Below the pieces are notes generated by a model that ran no database searches, was not told the DNA's origin, and worked only from the letters and a program-made list of their open reading frames with translations. Shown in pieces: positions 43,619 to 51,624 of a stretch of DNA of 64,000 bases. Every line of letters starts with the position of its first letter. Positions within the stretch are counted from its first letter, which is position 1. The DNA comes from JAEXOD01 sp963663265 (GTDB taxonomy: Bacteria; Bacteroidota; Ignavibacteria; Ignavibacteriales; Melioribacteraceae), in NCBI GenBank assembly GCA_963663265.2, contig CAXXXM010000001.1:930001-994000 (forward strand), read 5' to 3'. The translations under genes and the position numbers were made by a program.

Positions 43619-43831
43619 ATGATAAGGTTAACTAAAAATTATCGTGTTACTTGGGACAAAGAATCGTTGATTATTCAATGCGACTCTAAACAAAATTATA
43701 ACGGTTCTGAAACATTTGTTCCGGACAGGTTTGGAAGTTTTGAATCTGATTCTTTTGAAGAAGTTCAGGCAAAAGTGATTGAATTAAATCTCATTGAACC
43801 GGAGGAGAGAATTCTCGATGAACTTATTTAA
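43619..43831 (+). CDS. Small hypothetical protein
   Basis: 70 residues, acidic, no motif. RBS ggtgaaaa. Its end overlaps the lipoprotein gene start by 14 bp. Possibly a fibre chaperone given the position after the receptor-binding-like gene, but this is a guess. Confidence 0.45.
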   Translation: MIRLTKNYRVTWDKESLIIQCDSKQNYNGSETFVPDRFGSFESDSFEEVQAKVIELNLIEPEERILDELI

Positions 43832-44273
43832 GGTTCTTTTAATCGCTTTGGTTGTTTTTCTCGGTTGCTCTTCTTCTGAAACTATTATCCGAGATAGAAA
43901 AATTGAAATAACGGTTCCACAGATAATGGATTCTCTTTCTGGTAAGTTTATTGGAATTCCGGATTCGCTTGTTGATATATTTCAGTTGTTCCCTGATACA
44001 GCAAGGATTGAGGCAACAAAAGAAATTGTTACTACAAAAGGGGATAAAGTTAAGGTATACCTTAACTACAAGCCCAAAACAAATACTTTTACGCTTGATA
44101 TCCCAAGCTTCAAGGTTGATACAACAATTATTGATACTACTAAAATCACTATCAAAAAAGAAGTTACAACCGCTGAAAAGTTCGGTTATATGTTTTGGGG
44201 AGCATTGGGAGTTTTATGTATTGCATGTGGATTATTTGTCCTTTATAAATATAGGACTTTTGGACGTGGCTAA
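43818..44273 (+). CDS. Lipoprotein with C-terminal membrane helix, candidate unimolecular spanin
   Basis: 151 residues from the ATG at 43818 (GGAGGAGA upstream; the frame is open to 43794). The N-terminal signal MNLFKVLLIALVVFLGC has a lipobox with lipid-anchored cysteine 17. The middle is beta-strand-rich with Thr/Lys/Asp. Residues ~126-145 are a membrane helix (YMFWGALGVLCIACGLFVLY) followed by a short basic end. An outer-membrane lipid anchor plus a C-terminal inner-membrane helix is the u-spanin layout, which fuses the two membranes at the last lysis step. Overlaps the next gene. Confidence 0.6.
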   Translation: MNLFKVLLIALVVFLGCSSSETIIRDRKIEITVPQIMDSLSGKFIGIPDSLVDIFQLFPDTARIEATKEIVTTKGDKVKVYLNYKPKTNTFTLDIPSFKVDTTIIDTTKITIKKEVTTAEKFGYMFWGALGVLCIACGLFVLYKYRTFGRG

Positions 44274-44625
44274 AAAAGACAACTGGAATGCTGCTAAAGC
44301 TTTGGAGTCTCTAAGACCTAAAATATTAGGTGCATTAGAAATGATAGGTGTAGTTGTTAGTAGTGCAGCACAAGCAAATGCTCCAGTTAAAACTGGATTC
44401 TTACATGACAATATAAATCATGAAGTTAACGAAAATGAATTGTTTGTCCGGATAAGTTCGGATGCAGATTATTCTGCATATGTGGAATTTGGCACAGGAG
44501 AAAAAGCTGAAGATGGGAAAGGGAAATTAGGTTTTGCGGGACAGAAACCACAGCCGTTTTTTAGACCGGCTCTAAATAATAATAAAGATGTAATAAAACA
44601 AATATTGGCTGATATTACAAAATGA
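44266..44625 (+). CDS. HK97 gp10-like tail component
   Basis: 119 residues from a GTG at 44266 (TTG at 44260 possible); the frame is open much further upstream, but that part only reads through the lipoprotein gene. Family features: AANAPVKTGFLHDNINHEV and YSAYVEFGTGEKA, with KPQPFFRPALNNNKDVI at the end. This protein acts at the head-tail joint. Overlaps its neighbours on both sides. Confidence 0.82.
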   Translation: MAKKDNWNAAKALESLRPKILGALEMIGVVVSSAAQANAPVKTGFLHDNINHEVNENELFVRISSDADYSAYVEFGTGEKAEDGKGKLGFAGQKPQPFFRPALNNNKDVIKQILADITK

Positions 44626-45332
44626 AAGAACTAAGAGAAGCAATAGCACTCAAGGGTACAATTATTCCGGAATTAACAGGTGGACTTTGGTACTTGGAAG
44701 CTCCTTCTGATGTAGTTGAACCTTATGCAGTATTTTCTTTTTTACCGGCTAATTACAGCAGAGATTCAGCTAATAAATTTCAAGAACATTTTCTTCAAAT
44801 TAATCTATATGATACTAATTTTGAAAGGGCTGAAGAAGTTCAAAAAAAACTTATTGAAATCTTAGATGATTCAGAGGGCAGTTTAGTAATGCTCAATTAT
44901 TATGTTATTGATATAAGGAAAACACTAACCAGAAATTCTAAGTTAGATGATGTATATCAGTTAACAGTTCAATATACAATACAATTAATGGAAGGCAATA
45001 TGAGCAGAATAGCAGATTATTCAACTGCGGAACACTTAACCGGTGCGAGGTGGATTGATGGTAAGCCGATATATAGGAAGGTGATAGATAGTGGTTCGTT
45101 ACCAGATACAATAAAAAATATTAATCCTGAAATTGATAATCTTGGGATTATTGTTGATATGAGATTAATGGGGTATAATACTTCAGTTAAACAATTTTTC
45201 CCAGCTCCAAGTAGAATTTGGACTTTACATTATACAATTGGAGCAACTCCACTAATTCAGATTTATCCAGATAGCGAGTTATACGAGATGTTACAACATA
45301 GTTTTATAATAATTGAATATACTAAGGAGTAA
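44622..45332 (+). CDS. Tail completion/terminator protein fused to a WIDGKPIYRK-type phage domain
   Basis: 236 residues in two parts. The first ~125 residues are a tail-terminator-like (DUF3168/gp17 style) fold, e.g. YAVFSFLPANYSRDSANKFQ and EHFLQINLYDTNFERAEEVQ. The second part (from ~127, MSRIADYSTAEHLTGARWID then GKPIYRKVIDSGSLPDT and a final IIIEYTKE) is a beta-domain common at the ends of phage tail and fibre proteins. A GGAAGG site 4 bp before the internal ATG at 45001 could yield the second domain alone. Overlaps the gp10-like gene by 4 bp. Confidence 0.65.
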   Translation: MKELREAIALKGTIIPELTGGLWYLEAPSDVVEPYAVFSFLPANYSRDSANKFQEHFLQINLYDTNFERAEEVQKKLIEILDDSEGSLVMLNYYVIDIRKTLTRNSKLDDVYQLTVQYTIQLMEGNMSRIADYSTAEHLTGARWIDGKPIYRKVIDSGSLPDTIKNINPEIDNLGIIVDMRLMGYNTSVKQFFPAPSRIWTLHYTIGATPLIQIYPDSELYEMLQHSFIIIEYTKE

Positions 45333-45337
45333 ACAAA

Positions 45338-46240
45338 ATGAAAGTTACAGGAAAAGATATTAAATTCCTTTATGATGGGAAAGAATATCCGGTTCAATCA
45401 GCAGATTTTGGTGCTGAATACGATTCTTCGAATGTTACTGACAGTAGTACATCTGGGAATGGTAAAGAGTTTTTAGTTGGTAGAGCAACCCGTTCAATTA
45501 ATATTGAAGCTTTTCTCTTTGGAATCAATGGGACACAACAGCTTTCCGGAGATGAACTTGAAGCTTATAAAAAGTATCGAGTTGATCAACAAGGGGAGAA
45601 TCTGGCATATGATGAGGGATTCCTTTTTACAGCTATCGGAAATGAAGTATTAGGTGATGGGGATAAATGCACGCCTCTTGGTGAGCAATTAAACTCAAAA
45701 GATATGGATATATCCCTTAATAGTGTTGTAGTAGGGGTTACAGATATAGAATATTCAGAGAAGTTTGATGAAATATTCACAACCGATACAAACACATCTG
45801 GTGATGCTAAAGAAGGGAGTGTTAGTAGAGCTGAATCAAACATTAAAATATCTGCATTTATGCAAGATTCGACTGCTGATTTATTATCTGGAACACCCAC
45901 TAATATCCCATTTTCTTTGTCTTTTGCTGCTACACAAACAATTTCTGGAACTGCAAAAGTAATGAAGAAAAACAATACTGGAAGTGTAGAAAACGCAATT
46001 AAAGGTGATTACGAATTAAAATGCCAAGGACAACCGGCAGTAAGTAATATTGGATTACCTTTTGGAGTTGAGAAGCCTTTTAAAATTATTTATAGGAAAG
46101 GTCTTACAACAGACAAAGCAATTTCCGGGACTGCAATAATTACTCAAAGGACATTCAAGGGGAATATTGATAAACCAGAAATTAATGCTTCTTATGTTCT
46201 TATGGTTACAGGTACTCCAGCAGAAACGGTGTATGCATAA
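45338..46240 (+). CDS. Major tail tube protein
   Basis: 300 residues, directly before the tail chaperones as expected. Two related units are visible: residues ~5-65 (YPVQSADFGAEYDSSNVTDS ... RATRSINIEAFLFG) and ~123-180 (VGVTDIEYSEKFDEIFTTDT ... RAESNIKISAFMQD), that is a duplicated tube domain. A Thr/Gly-rich end part (ISGTAKVMKK, ISGTAIITQR) forms another repeat pair. Good site aaggag before ATG. Confidence 0.7.
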   Translation: MKVTGKDIKFLYDGKEYPVQSADFGAEYDSSNVTDSSTSGNGKEFLVGRATRSINIEAFLFGINGTQQLSGDELEAYKKYRVDQQGENLAYDEGFLFTAIGNEVLGDGDKCTPLGEQLNSKDMDISLNSVVVGVTDIEYSEKFDEIFTTDTNTSGDAKEGSVSRAESNIKISAFMQDSTADLLSGTPTNIPFSLSFAATQTISGTAKVMKKNNTGSVENAIKGDYELKCQGQPAVSNIGLPFGVEKPFKIIYRKGLTTDKAISGTAIITQRTFKGNIDKPEINASYVLMVTGTPAETVYA

Positions 46241-46587
46241 TGCACGAACCTAAAACTTTACCTATAAAATTATTTGGAGAGGACTTGCTCCTCTCTGAAA
46301 GACTTGCAAAGGATGTTAATAAATTATATTCACTTGCGAAGTCAAAAAAAGAAAAGGAATATTCTGATATTTTATTTGAAACGGTAATTATTGTTTCAGA
46401 TAGTCTTAAACTAAATATTCGTAATCTGAGATGGTATCAACTAATCAAAAAATATCGAATAAGAAAATATTCCCAACCTAAGTACTTACTTGCAAATTTA
46501 AGTTCTGCTGAAATATTCAATCTTGCTCAAGAAATTTATAAGCTTGAAGGGATTGTTTTTGTAGAAACAGAAAAAAAAAAGAGCTAA
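46240..46587 (+). CDS. Tail assembly chaperone, short (pre-frameshift) form
   Basis: 115 residues, helical and basic; lies between the tail tube and the tape measure genes, the fixed place of the G/GT chaperones of long-tailed phages. The reading ends GAA AAA AAA AAG AGC TAA, giving the short product. The start overlaps the tail tube stop (TAATG). Confidence 0.72.
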   Translation: MHEPKTLPIKLFGEDLLLSERLAKDVNKLYSLAKSKKEKEYSDILFETVIIVSDSLKLNIRNLRWYQLIKKYRIRKYSQPKYLLANLSSAEIFNLAQEIYKLEGIVFVETEKKKS

Positions 46588-46829
46588 AAAGTAGTGGCGA
46601 AAAAATTAGCCGATGGGTAAGTAACTGTTTGATTTCGCATTTTTTCAGCATCCCTATTAATGATGTTGAAAACCTTTTTATAACGCAATACAGGCTCTTG
46701 GTTGAACAATCTATGAATATAGGAAACTTATATCGTCAAGCAGATTTTAAGCTTGTAGATTCGATTGAACAAAAGGAATTGGATATTGAACACTTGGAAT
46801 TCTTCCGGAAAAAAGGGATACTAAAATGA
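46240..46829 (+). CDS. Tail assembly chaperone, long form made by -1 ribosomal frameshift
   Basis: The -1 frame is open from the A10 run at 46571-46580 to a stop at 46827-46829, with no start needed. A slip on A AAA AAA AAG (46571-46581) would continue as KKKELKSSGEKISRWVSN and end EFFRKKGILK, giving about 196 residues. This is the classic G/GT arrangement, in which the long form binds the tape measure. The extension's stop overlaps the tape measure start (ATGA). The downstream frame also has a TTG at 46629, but it lacks a ribosome-binding site. Confidence 0.72.
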
Positions 46830-49300
46830 ATGGTGGTGAAAAACTTGGTTCGTTGTATTTTGATTTGCAGGCAGACGTTAATTCGTTAAATGCAGAGATA
46901 AAAAAAATTCAAGATAAGTTAAACAAAGAAGTAAATAAGCAAAAAACTAAAATTGATTTTGATACTTCTTTGGGTAAATTGAAGTTGGACCAGTTACAAA
47001 ATTATTATGATAAATTAAAGCGAACGCTGAACAAAAAACTGGAGGCGAATGTTGATGTTGCCTCGCTAAAGCGTACAACTGAACAACTCAAAAAAGTTGA
47101 AGGGGTTATCGGTGAGATAAAAGGAAAGGCAAAGGGAGCAAGTGAAGACCTTAGTAAATGGGCTTTAATAATGACAGGGATTAACCAAACCGTTGAACTT
47201 GTTAAGAATACATTCACAGGACTAAAAGCAACTGTTATGGACTCTATTAAAGCCTCTAATAGTTTAGTTATATTGAGAGCAAATTTCAAGGGAACAGCTG
47301 AAGATATGGAGCTTTTCCGGAAAGCAACATCAGATACAGTTACTGAAGCAAACCTTATAAAATTATCTAACCAGGCAACAGACTTGGGTATAAGTTTGGA
47401 CCAACAAGTACTATTATTCTCAATGGCTGATGATGCCGCAGATAGATATGCTACGAGTGTTGAAGAAGGAATCTCAAGGGTAATTTTAGCTTCTGAAGGA
47501 TCTACACGAGCTCTCAAAGACTTAGGTGTACAAAAAGAAGTTTACGAAGAAATTGTTGATTCCTTGGCTAAGGCACAAGGTACAACAATAGAAAAGCTCG
47601 ATGCTGAATCACAAAAACAAATTCGACTGCAGGCAATTATTCAGGCAAGTGGCATCACTATTAATGATGTCAAGAGTAAAGTTCGAGATATTGCAGACAA
47701 GTATGATGCATTCTCAACCAGAATTGAAGAAGCTAAAGTTGCCTTAGGTGGTTTCATAGCTGAAGCTTTGCTCCCAGTAATTGATGAATTCGACCACAGT
47801 TCTAATAGTGCAAAAGATGTTACTTCTGCTATTATCGGAATTGGTTCAGTTGCTTTGGAAGCGGCTCCGCTAATTATTCAGTTAAAGAGTGCCGAAGCTC
47901 TTATGGGTGCAACTTCTGTAATTACTGCCGGTCAAGTTAATACGACAACTGGTGCAGTTGTTGGGCTTAGAACAGCTCTTATGTCATTGTTGCCATGGGT
48001 TGGGGTGATTGCAGCGGCTACCATAGGCGGAGCAATGGTTTATAACTACGCAAAACAACGTCCGGGTGAACTAAAAGAAAAAGATAATGCTCAACGTTTG
48101 AAAAATCAAGGCAACGAACCATATAAACCGTTAGTTGATGACAATAGTAATGGCGGAGCATGGTTTACTAATCCTAAGTATACTGGGCAAGTAACAAACA
48201 ACTATAAAAAAGCTGAATTGACTGTTGGTGACGTGAAAAAGCAGATAGAACAGCTTGCTCAACAACAAGATTCTTTAGTTATTGGTTCAAAGGATTACTT
48301 AAAGAACCTTGCAGAAATAAAACGTTTATCTGCTTTAATTGACAATGCAAAAACAGAACAAAAGTCAAAAGCTGAATATCAGAAAGAATATTATGAAGCA
48401 GTAAAGTTTGAGGACACAAGCTATTATAACTGGAAGAAGAGTCAAATTGAAAAAGAATTGGCTGAATATCAAAAGAATGGTCTTTCTGAAAGTAAAATAG
48501 ATAAAATGAGGACTGAAAGACTTAAAGTATTAACAAGAGAATATGAAGAGTATTTTAAGACTCGAGCTTCCGGAAAAGATAAAGTTGGGAATCTATCTGA
48601 CCCTATTAATGAGAGATTAACTAATTCACCTATCCAACCTGTAAACGTTCCAAAAACAGAATCCACAACCCCAATAGGAGCATTTGAACAAATGGAATCT
48701 TGGGTTGACCAAACTGCAGTTGCTCAAATTGCTATGGATAGTTTTATTGAAGGAGCTATGACAGGATTTGATGAATTGCGAATTAAAGTTAATGAAGATT
48801 CTGACATGATGACAAAAGCATTTGCTGGATTTGCAAATTATGCTATGCAAGCAGTTGAACAAATAATTGCAAAATGGGCGATATTAAATTTATTCTCTGC
48901 ATTTGCTCCTTCTGGTGCTGGTGTTGGGTTATTCAGTATGCTTGGCTTTGCAAATGGAGGAACAGTAACTAATTATGGTGGTGGGAACGTTAAAGTAAAT
49001 AAGTTTGCCTCTGGAGCGAATTTTGTTGTCCCTCCTGGGTTCCCAAATGATAGTTATCCTATGATGGTTCAAAGCGGAGAGCGTGTTCAAGTAACCCCAG
49101 CAAATCAAGTACGTTCAGAAGATGGTGCTATTATTAGCCAGTTACAAAGTGTTAGAACAGCAATACAAGCTCTTAATATAAATATGATGAATTCTAAAAC
49201 AAGTAATTTTGGTTCTTTAGAATTAGAAAGTACGATTGAAGGCAACGACATTTATTTAACGAATAAGAAAGCTACAAAAATAAACAAAAGGTATAGATAA
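46826..49300 (+). CDS. Tail tape measure protein
   Basis: 824 residues, setting tail length. The N-terminal third is coiled coil (SLNAEIKKIQDKLNKEVNKQ), with TMP-core helices around ~120-330 (FTGLKATVMDSIKASNSLVI, the RANFKGTAEDME region), a hydrophobic membrane-active segment near 385-410 (LMSLLPWVGVIAAATIGGAM), a second coil, and the typical end with GFANGGTVTNYGG and MVQSGERVQVTPA (~700-760). At about 0.15 nm per residue the tail would be near 120 nm. Confidence 0.9.
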   Translation: MNGGEKLGSLYFDLQADVNSLNAEIKKIQDKLNKEVNKQKTKIDFDTSLGKLKLDQLQNYYDKLKRTLNKKLEANVDVASLKRTTEQLKKVEGVIGEIKGKAKGASEDLSKWALIMTGINQTVELVKNTFTGLKATVMDSIKASNSLVILRANFKGTAEDMELFRKATSDTVTEANLIKLSNQATDLGISLDQQVLLFSMADDAADRYATSVEEGISRVILASEGSTRALKDLGVQKEVYEEIVDSLAKAQGTTIEKLDAESQKQIRLQAIIQASGITINDVKSKVRDIADKYDAFSTRIEEAKVALGGFIAEALLPVIDEFDHSSNSAKDVTSAIIGIGSVALEAAPLIIQLKSAEALMGATSVITAGQVNTTTGAVVGLRTALMSLLPWVGVIAAATIGGAMVYNYAKQRPGELKEKDNAQRLKNQGNEPYKPLVDDNSNGGAWFTNPKYTGQVTNNYKKAELTVGDVKKQIEQLAQQQDSLVIGSKDYLKNLAEIKRLSALIDNAKTEQKSKAEYQKEYYEAVKFEDTSYYNWKKSQIEKELAEYQKNGLSESKIDKMRTERLKVLTREYEEYFKTRASGKDKVGNLSDPINERLTNSPIQPVNVPKTESTTPIGAFEQMESWVDQTAVAQIAMDSFIEGAMTGFDELRIKVNEDSDMMTKAFAGFANYAMQAVEQIIAKWAILNLFSAFAPSGAGVGLFSMLGFANGGTVTNYGGGNVKVNKFASGANFVVPPGFPNDSYPMMVQSGERVQVTPANQVRSEDGAIISQLQSVRTAIQALNINMMNSKTSNFGSLELESTIEGNDIYLTNKKATKINKRYR

Positions 49301-50877
49301 TGTCATATACATTGACTTTAGAAAGCGAATTAAAAATAATTAAATCAGATACTATTCAAGTTAAAATTACATTTATCGTAAATGATTCTGGTGATTCGTC
49401 TAATGTCTCTTATACTTTTCAGGAAAAAAGAATTAAGATACTTGATTTAGGACAGTTAAAATGGAGCTATGACCTTGAAGATACTCTTTTAGTACCAGGT
49501 GAAATTAAGATAAAATTAGGAGACTTAGGAGGTTATTTAGATTCCTTGTTTTTTGATAATTCAGATGTTGATAAACGCCCATATTTTGTAATCCTACAAA
49601 ACGGAAATATAAAATTTTTAGGCAATATAATTGAGGATACTATCTCAAGCCATTATGCTAAGAAAGAAATTGAATTTAGTGTCTCAAGTAATTTAGATAT
49701 TCTTAATAAAACTGCATTATATGACACAGATGAAAGTGCAGAAGAAGAAAATTTGAATCCATTAAATTATACAGATTATACATTTATTCCTTTTACTCAA
49801 CTAATAACTGATATTTATAAGGTTGTAAATCCAAGTATTACTTATCCTTCTTCAATAAAAATTAATCAAAATTGGTTATTTGAAGGTGTCAAAGAAAGTT
49901 CTTCAGTATATGGTTTTGATGGCTATATAGTTATTAAAGACTTAGTTTTTAATGAGTTAAATGTACAAAGTCATGATGTTTTCTTCAATAGCTCGAATGG
50001 ATTAAAAAATCTTGCTGATTTAATTAAAAGTTCTGCTATTGATTTCGGTTGTTTTACTGGAATGCTAAATAATGAGAATGCTTTTTTTACGAGATTGTTT
50101 TACTATAATTCATCAAATATACAAGCTATTCCAACTCCTTTAGATTACAAAAAAAACTATAAGTATGGTTTAATTGATTTTGTAAGAATAAAAGGGAAAA
50201 AGTTTAGCGACACTCTTTCGGTAATTGATTGTACTTTTGAAAGTGGTACATATACGAATGTAGAAGATAGATGTTTAGAAAAGCAATTGTATATTTGCAC
50301 TTCTGGAGTCTTGGCTCCTTATACTCTGACCCCAATGATAAATTTACAGGGGATTAGGGAAGTTGATAATGTTCATTTTGTTTTTTGCATAAGTCAGGAA
50401 TATAGTGCTGCAGTCGGGGATATTTATTCAACAAATGGATCAAACTTTCAGATTTCAGAAATAAGAACAGATGGTTTAGATGGGGGCTATTTTTATTATA
50501 CAACAAGAGTCTCTGGTAACAATAATCCAATCCAATATCCAACCGGTGGAACATTAGTAAAAGTTTCTGGAGTTGGTCCGGCAAATATTCCATACCTTGG
50601 CTATGAAACACTTAATGGCATTTATTCTATTTCATTTGTCAAAGATTCGACTGTCTATTCTGAATTTTTACACAATGGGGACTTGATAAGTAAATTCTGG
50701 TTCAAGTATAGAAATAAAATTGAAAATTGTCGAATAGATTGGTTTAAGTTCTCCGGAATAAACTTCGACTATTTGAAAAATTTTACATATAATTCTAAGA
50801 AATATCAAATTATAAGTATGAATGTTGATTTTAATGAATACACAACAGAAATTGAAGCACTGTATTTAGGAGTTTAA
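49300..50877 (+). CDS. Tail-tip / baseplate protein
   Basis: 525 residues, beta-rich, directly after the tape measure, where distal-tail (Dit) and tail-associated (Tal) proteins are encoded. I see no lysozyme or peptidase motif. The first ~130 residues (LDLGQLKWSYDLEDTLLVPG and IKIKLGDLGGYLDSLFF) look like a hub-type or Dit-type beta domain. Starts in an ATGT overlap with the stop of the tape measure gene. Confidence 0.6.
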   Translation: MSYTLTLESELKIIKSDTIQVKITFIVNDSGDSSNVSYTFQEKRIKILDLGQLKWSYDLEDTLLVPGEIKIKLGDLGGYLDSLFFDNSDVDKRPYFVILQNGNIKFLGNIIEDTISSHYAKKEIEFSVSSNLDILNKTALYDTDESAEEENLNPLNYTDYTFIPFTQLITDIYKVVNPSITYPSSIKINQNWLFEGVKESSSVYGFDGYIVIKDLVFNELNVQSHDVFFNSSNGLKNLADLIKSSAIDFGCFTGMLNNENAFFTRLFYYNSSNIQAIPTPLDYKKNYKYGLIDFVRIKGKKFSDTLSVIDCTFESGTYTNVEDRCLEKQLYICTSGVLAPYTLTPMINLQGIREVDNVHFVFCISQEYSAAVGDIYSTNGSNFQISEIRTDGLDGGYFYYTTRVSGNNNPIQYPTGGTLVKVSGVGPANIPYLGYETLNGIYSISFVKDSTVYSEFLHNGDLISKFWFKYRNKIENCRIDWFKFSGINFDYLKNFTYNSKKYQIISMNVDFNEYTTEIEALYLGV

Positions 50878-50878
50878 T

Positions 50879-51322
50879 ATGGCAGTTAATGGAGTAAGTG
50901 CACCAAAGTTTATATACAATTATGGCGGGGATTCAGCTATTATAATTTTATTGGATTATGCTTTCTCAACAGAAGTAAAATATGAGTCCGGTTATATTAA
51001 CCAGCAGTCTGTATTTAATCTTGAAAGAGATTCAATGTTATTAGGCACTCATGTTGAATTCGTTTGTCATTTGAACCTTTTTAAGTATGCAGACCCAAAA
51101 ACAAAATTGTCAACTTTAGAACAGTACAAAGGATTAAAGGTTGTGTTATATCAACACAGAGATGGTTTTTTCTTCTTTAAGGATTTATTGGGAAACCCAG
51201 CTTTGTTTCTCTTGGAAGAAGTGGAGCCCTACCACTTGGAAGACGTTACTTATAAAGATGCAGTAAAGCTCACTTTTAAGTCAATGAATAAGGTTGTGAT
51301 TAACCCGGGTTATATTTTGTAA
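50879..51322 (+). CDS. Tail-tip accessory protein
   Basis: 147 residues, last of the rightward late genes. Beta-rich with aromatic residues (LYQHRDGFFFFKDLLGNPAL). No family recognised; a tail structural role follows from position. It starts 1 bp after the previous stop. The next gene converges on it with only 9 bp between stops. Confidence 0.55.
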   Translation: MAVNGVSAPKFIYNYGGDSAIIILLDYAFSTEVKYESGYINQQSVFNLERDSMLLGTHVEFVCHLNLFKYADPKTKLSTLEQYKGLKVVLYQHRDGFFFFKDLLGNPALFLLEEVEPYHLEDVTYKDAVKLTFKSMNKVVINPGYIL

Positions 51323-51331
51323 GAATTGTTT

Positions 51332-51541
51332 CTAAGAGTGATATACTCTTGCCTGGGGTAATAAGCTTGGATCTTTATAAACTACAAGTGCAGAATATGA
51401 TAATCCATTAGTTGTTTGTGAAGTTTGGTATTTAATATCAAAAATCTTAAAATCAGGGTTATCTTTTAACCACTTATTCAAATTTTCTTCTAAGTCAGCT
51501 CTGAAAATTTTAACATTTAAAAATTCAGCTCTTTCATCCAT
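51332..51541 (-). CDS. Cse60-like small protein
   Basis: 69 residues, with the pattern of the Cse60/sporulation-labelled small protein family: VKIFRADLEENLNKWLKDNP, then FKIFDIKYQTSQ and YSALVVYKD. Despite the label, members occur in many non-sporulating bacteria and phages. Strong ribosome-binding site (ttggaggaaat). On the opposite strand to the tail genes, in the cargo region; the gap to the sce7725 gene is 83 bp, so it may have its own promoter or end that transcript. Confidence 0.6.
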   Translation of the reverse strand: MDERAEFLNVKIFRADLEENLNKWLKDNPDFKIFDIKYQTSQTTNGLSYSALVVYKDPSLLPQARVYHS

Positions 51542-51624
51542 ATTTCCTCCAATTTATTGTTAATAAAAAGCTAATCGTATAATTAGTTAAATAATATATA
51601 TTAATAAATTTAATTTAATAGCAA

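Noticed and set aside
43951..44265. Long upstream extension of the gp10-like frame
   Set aside because: It only reads the lipoprotein gene in another frame; the gp10-like homology starts at about 44266.
46629..46829. Separate 66-residue gene after the tail chaperone
   Set aside because: There is no ribosome-binding site and the start is a TTG; the frame is open back to the A-run, so it is better explained as the -1 frameshift extension.
47005..47517. 170-codon leftward frame inside the tape measure gene
   Set aside because: Antisense shadow of a confident long gene, without ribosome-binding site or family features.
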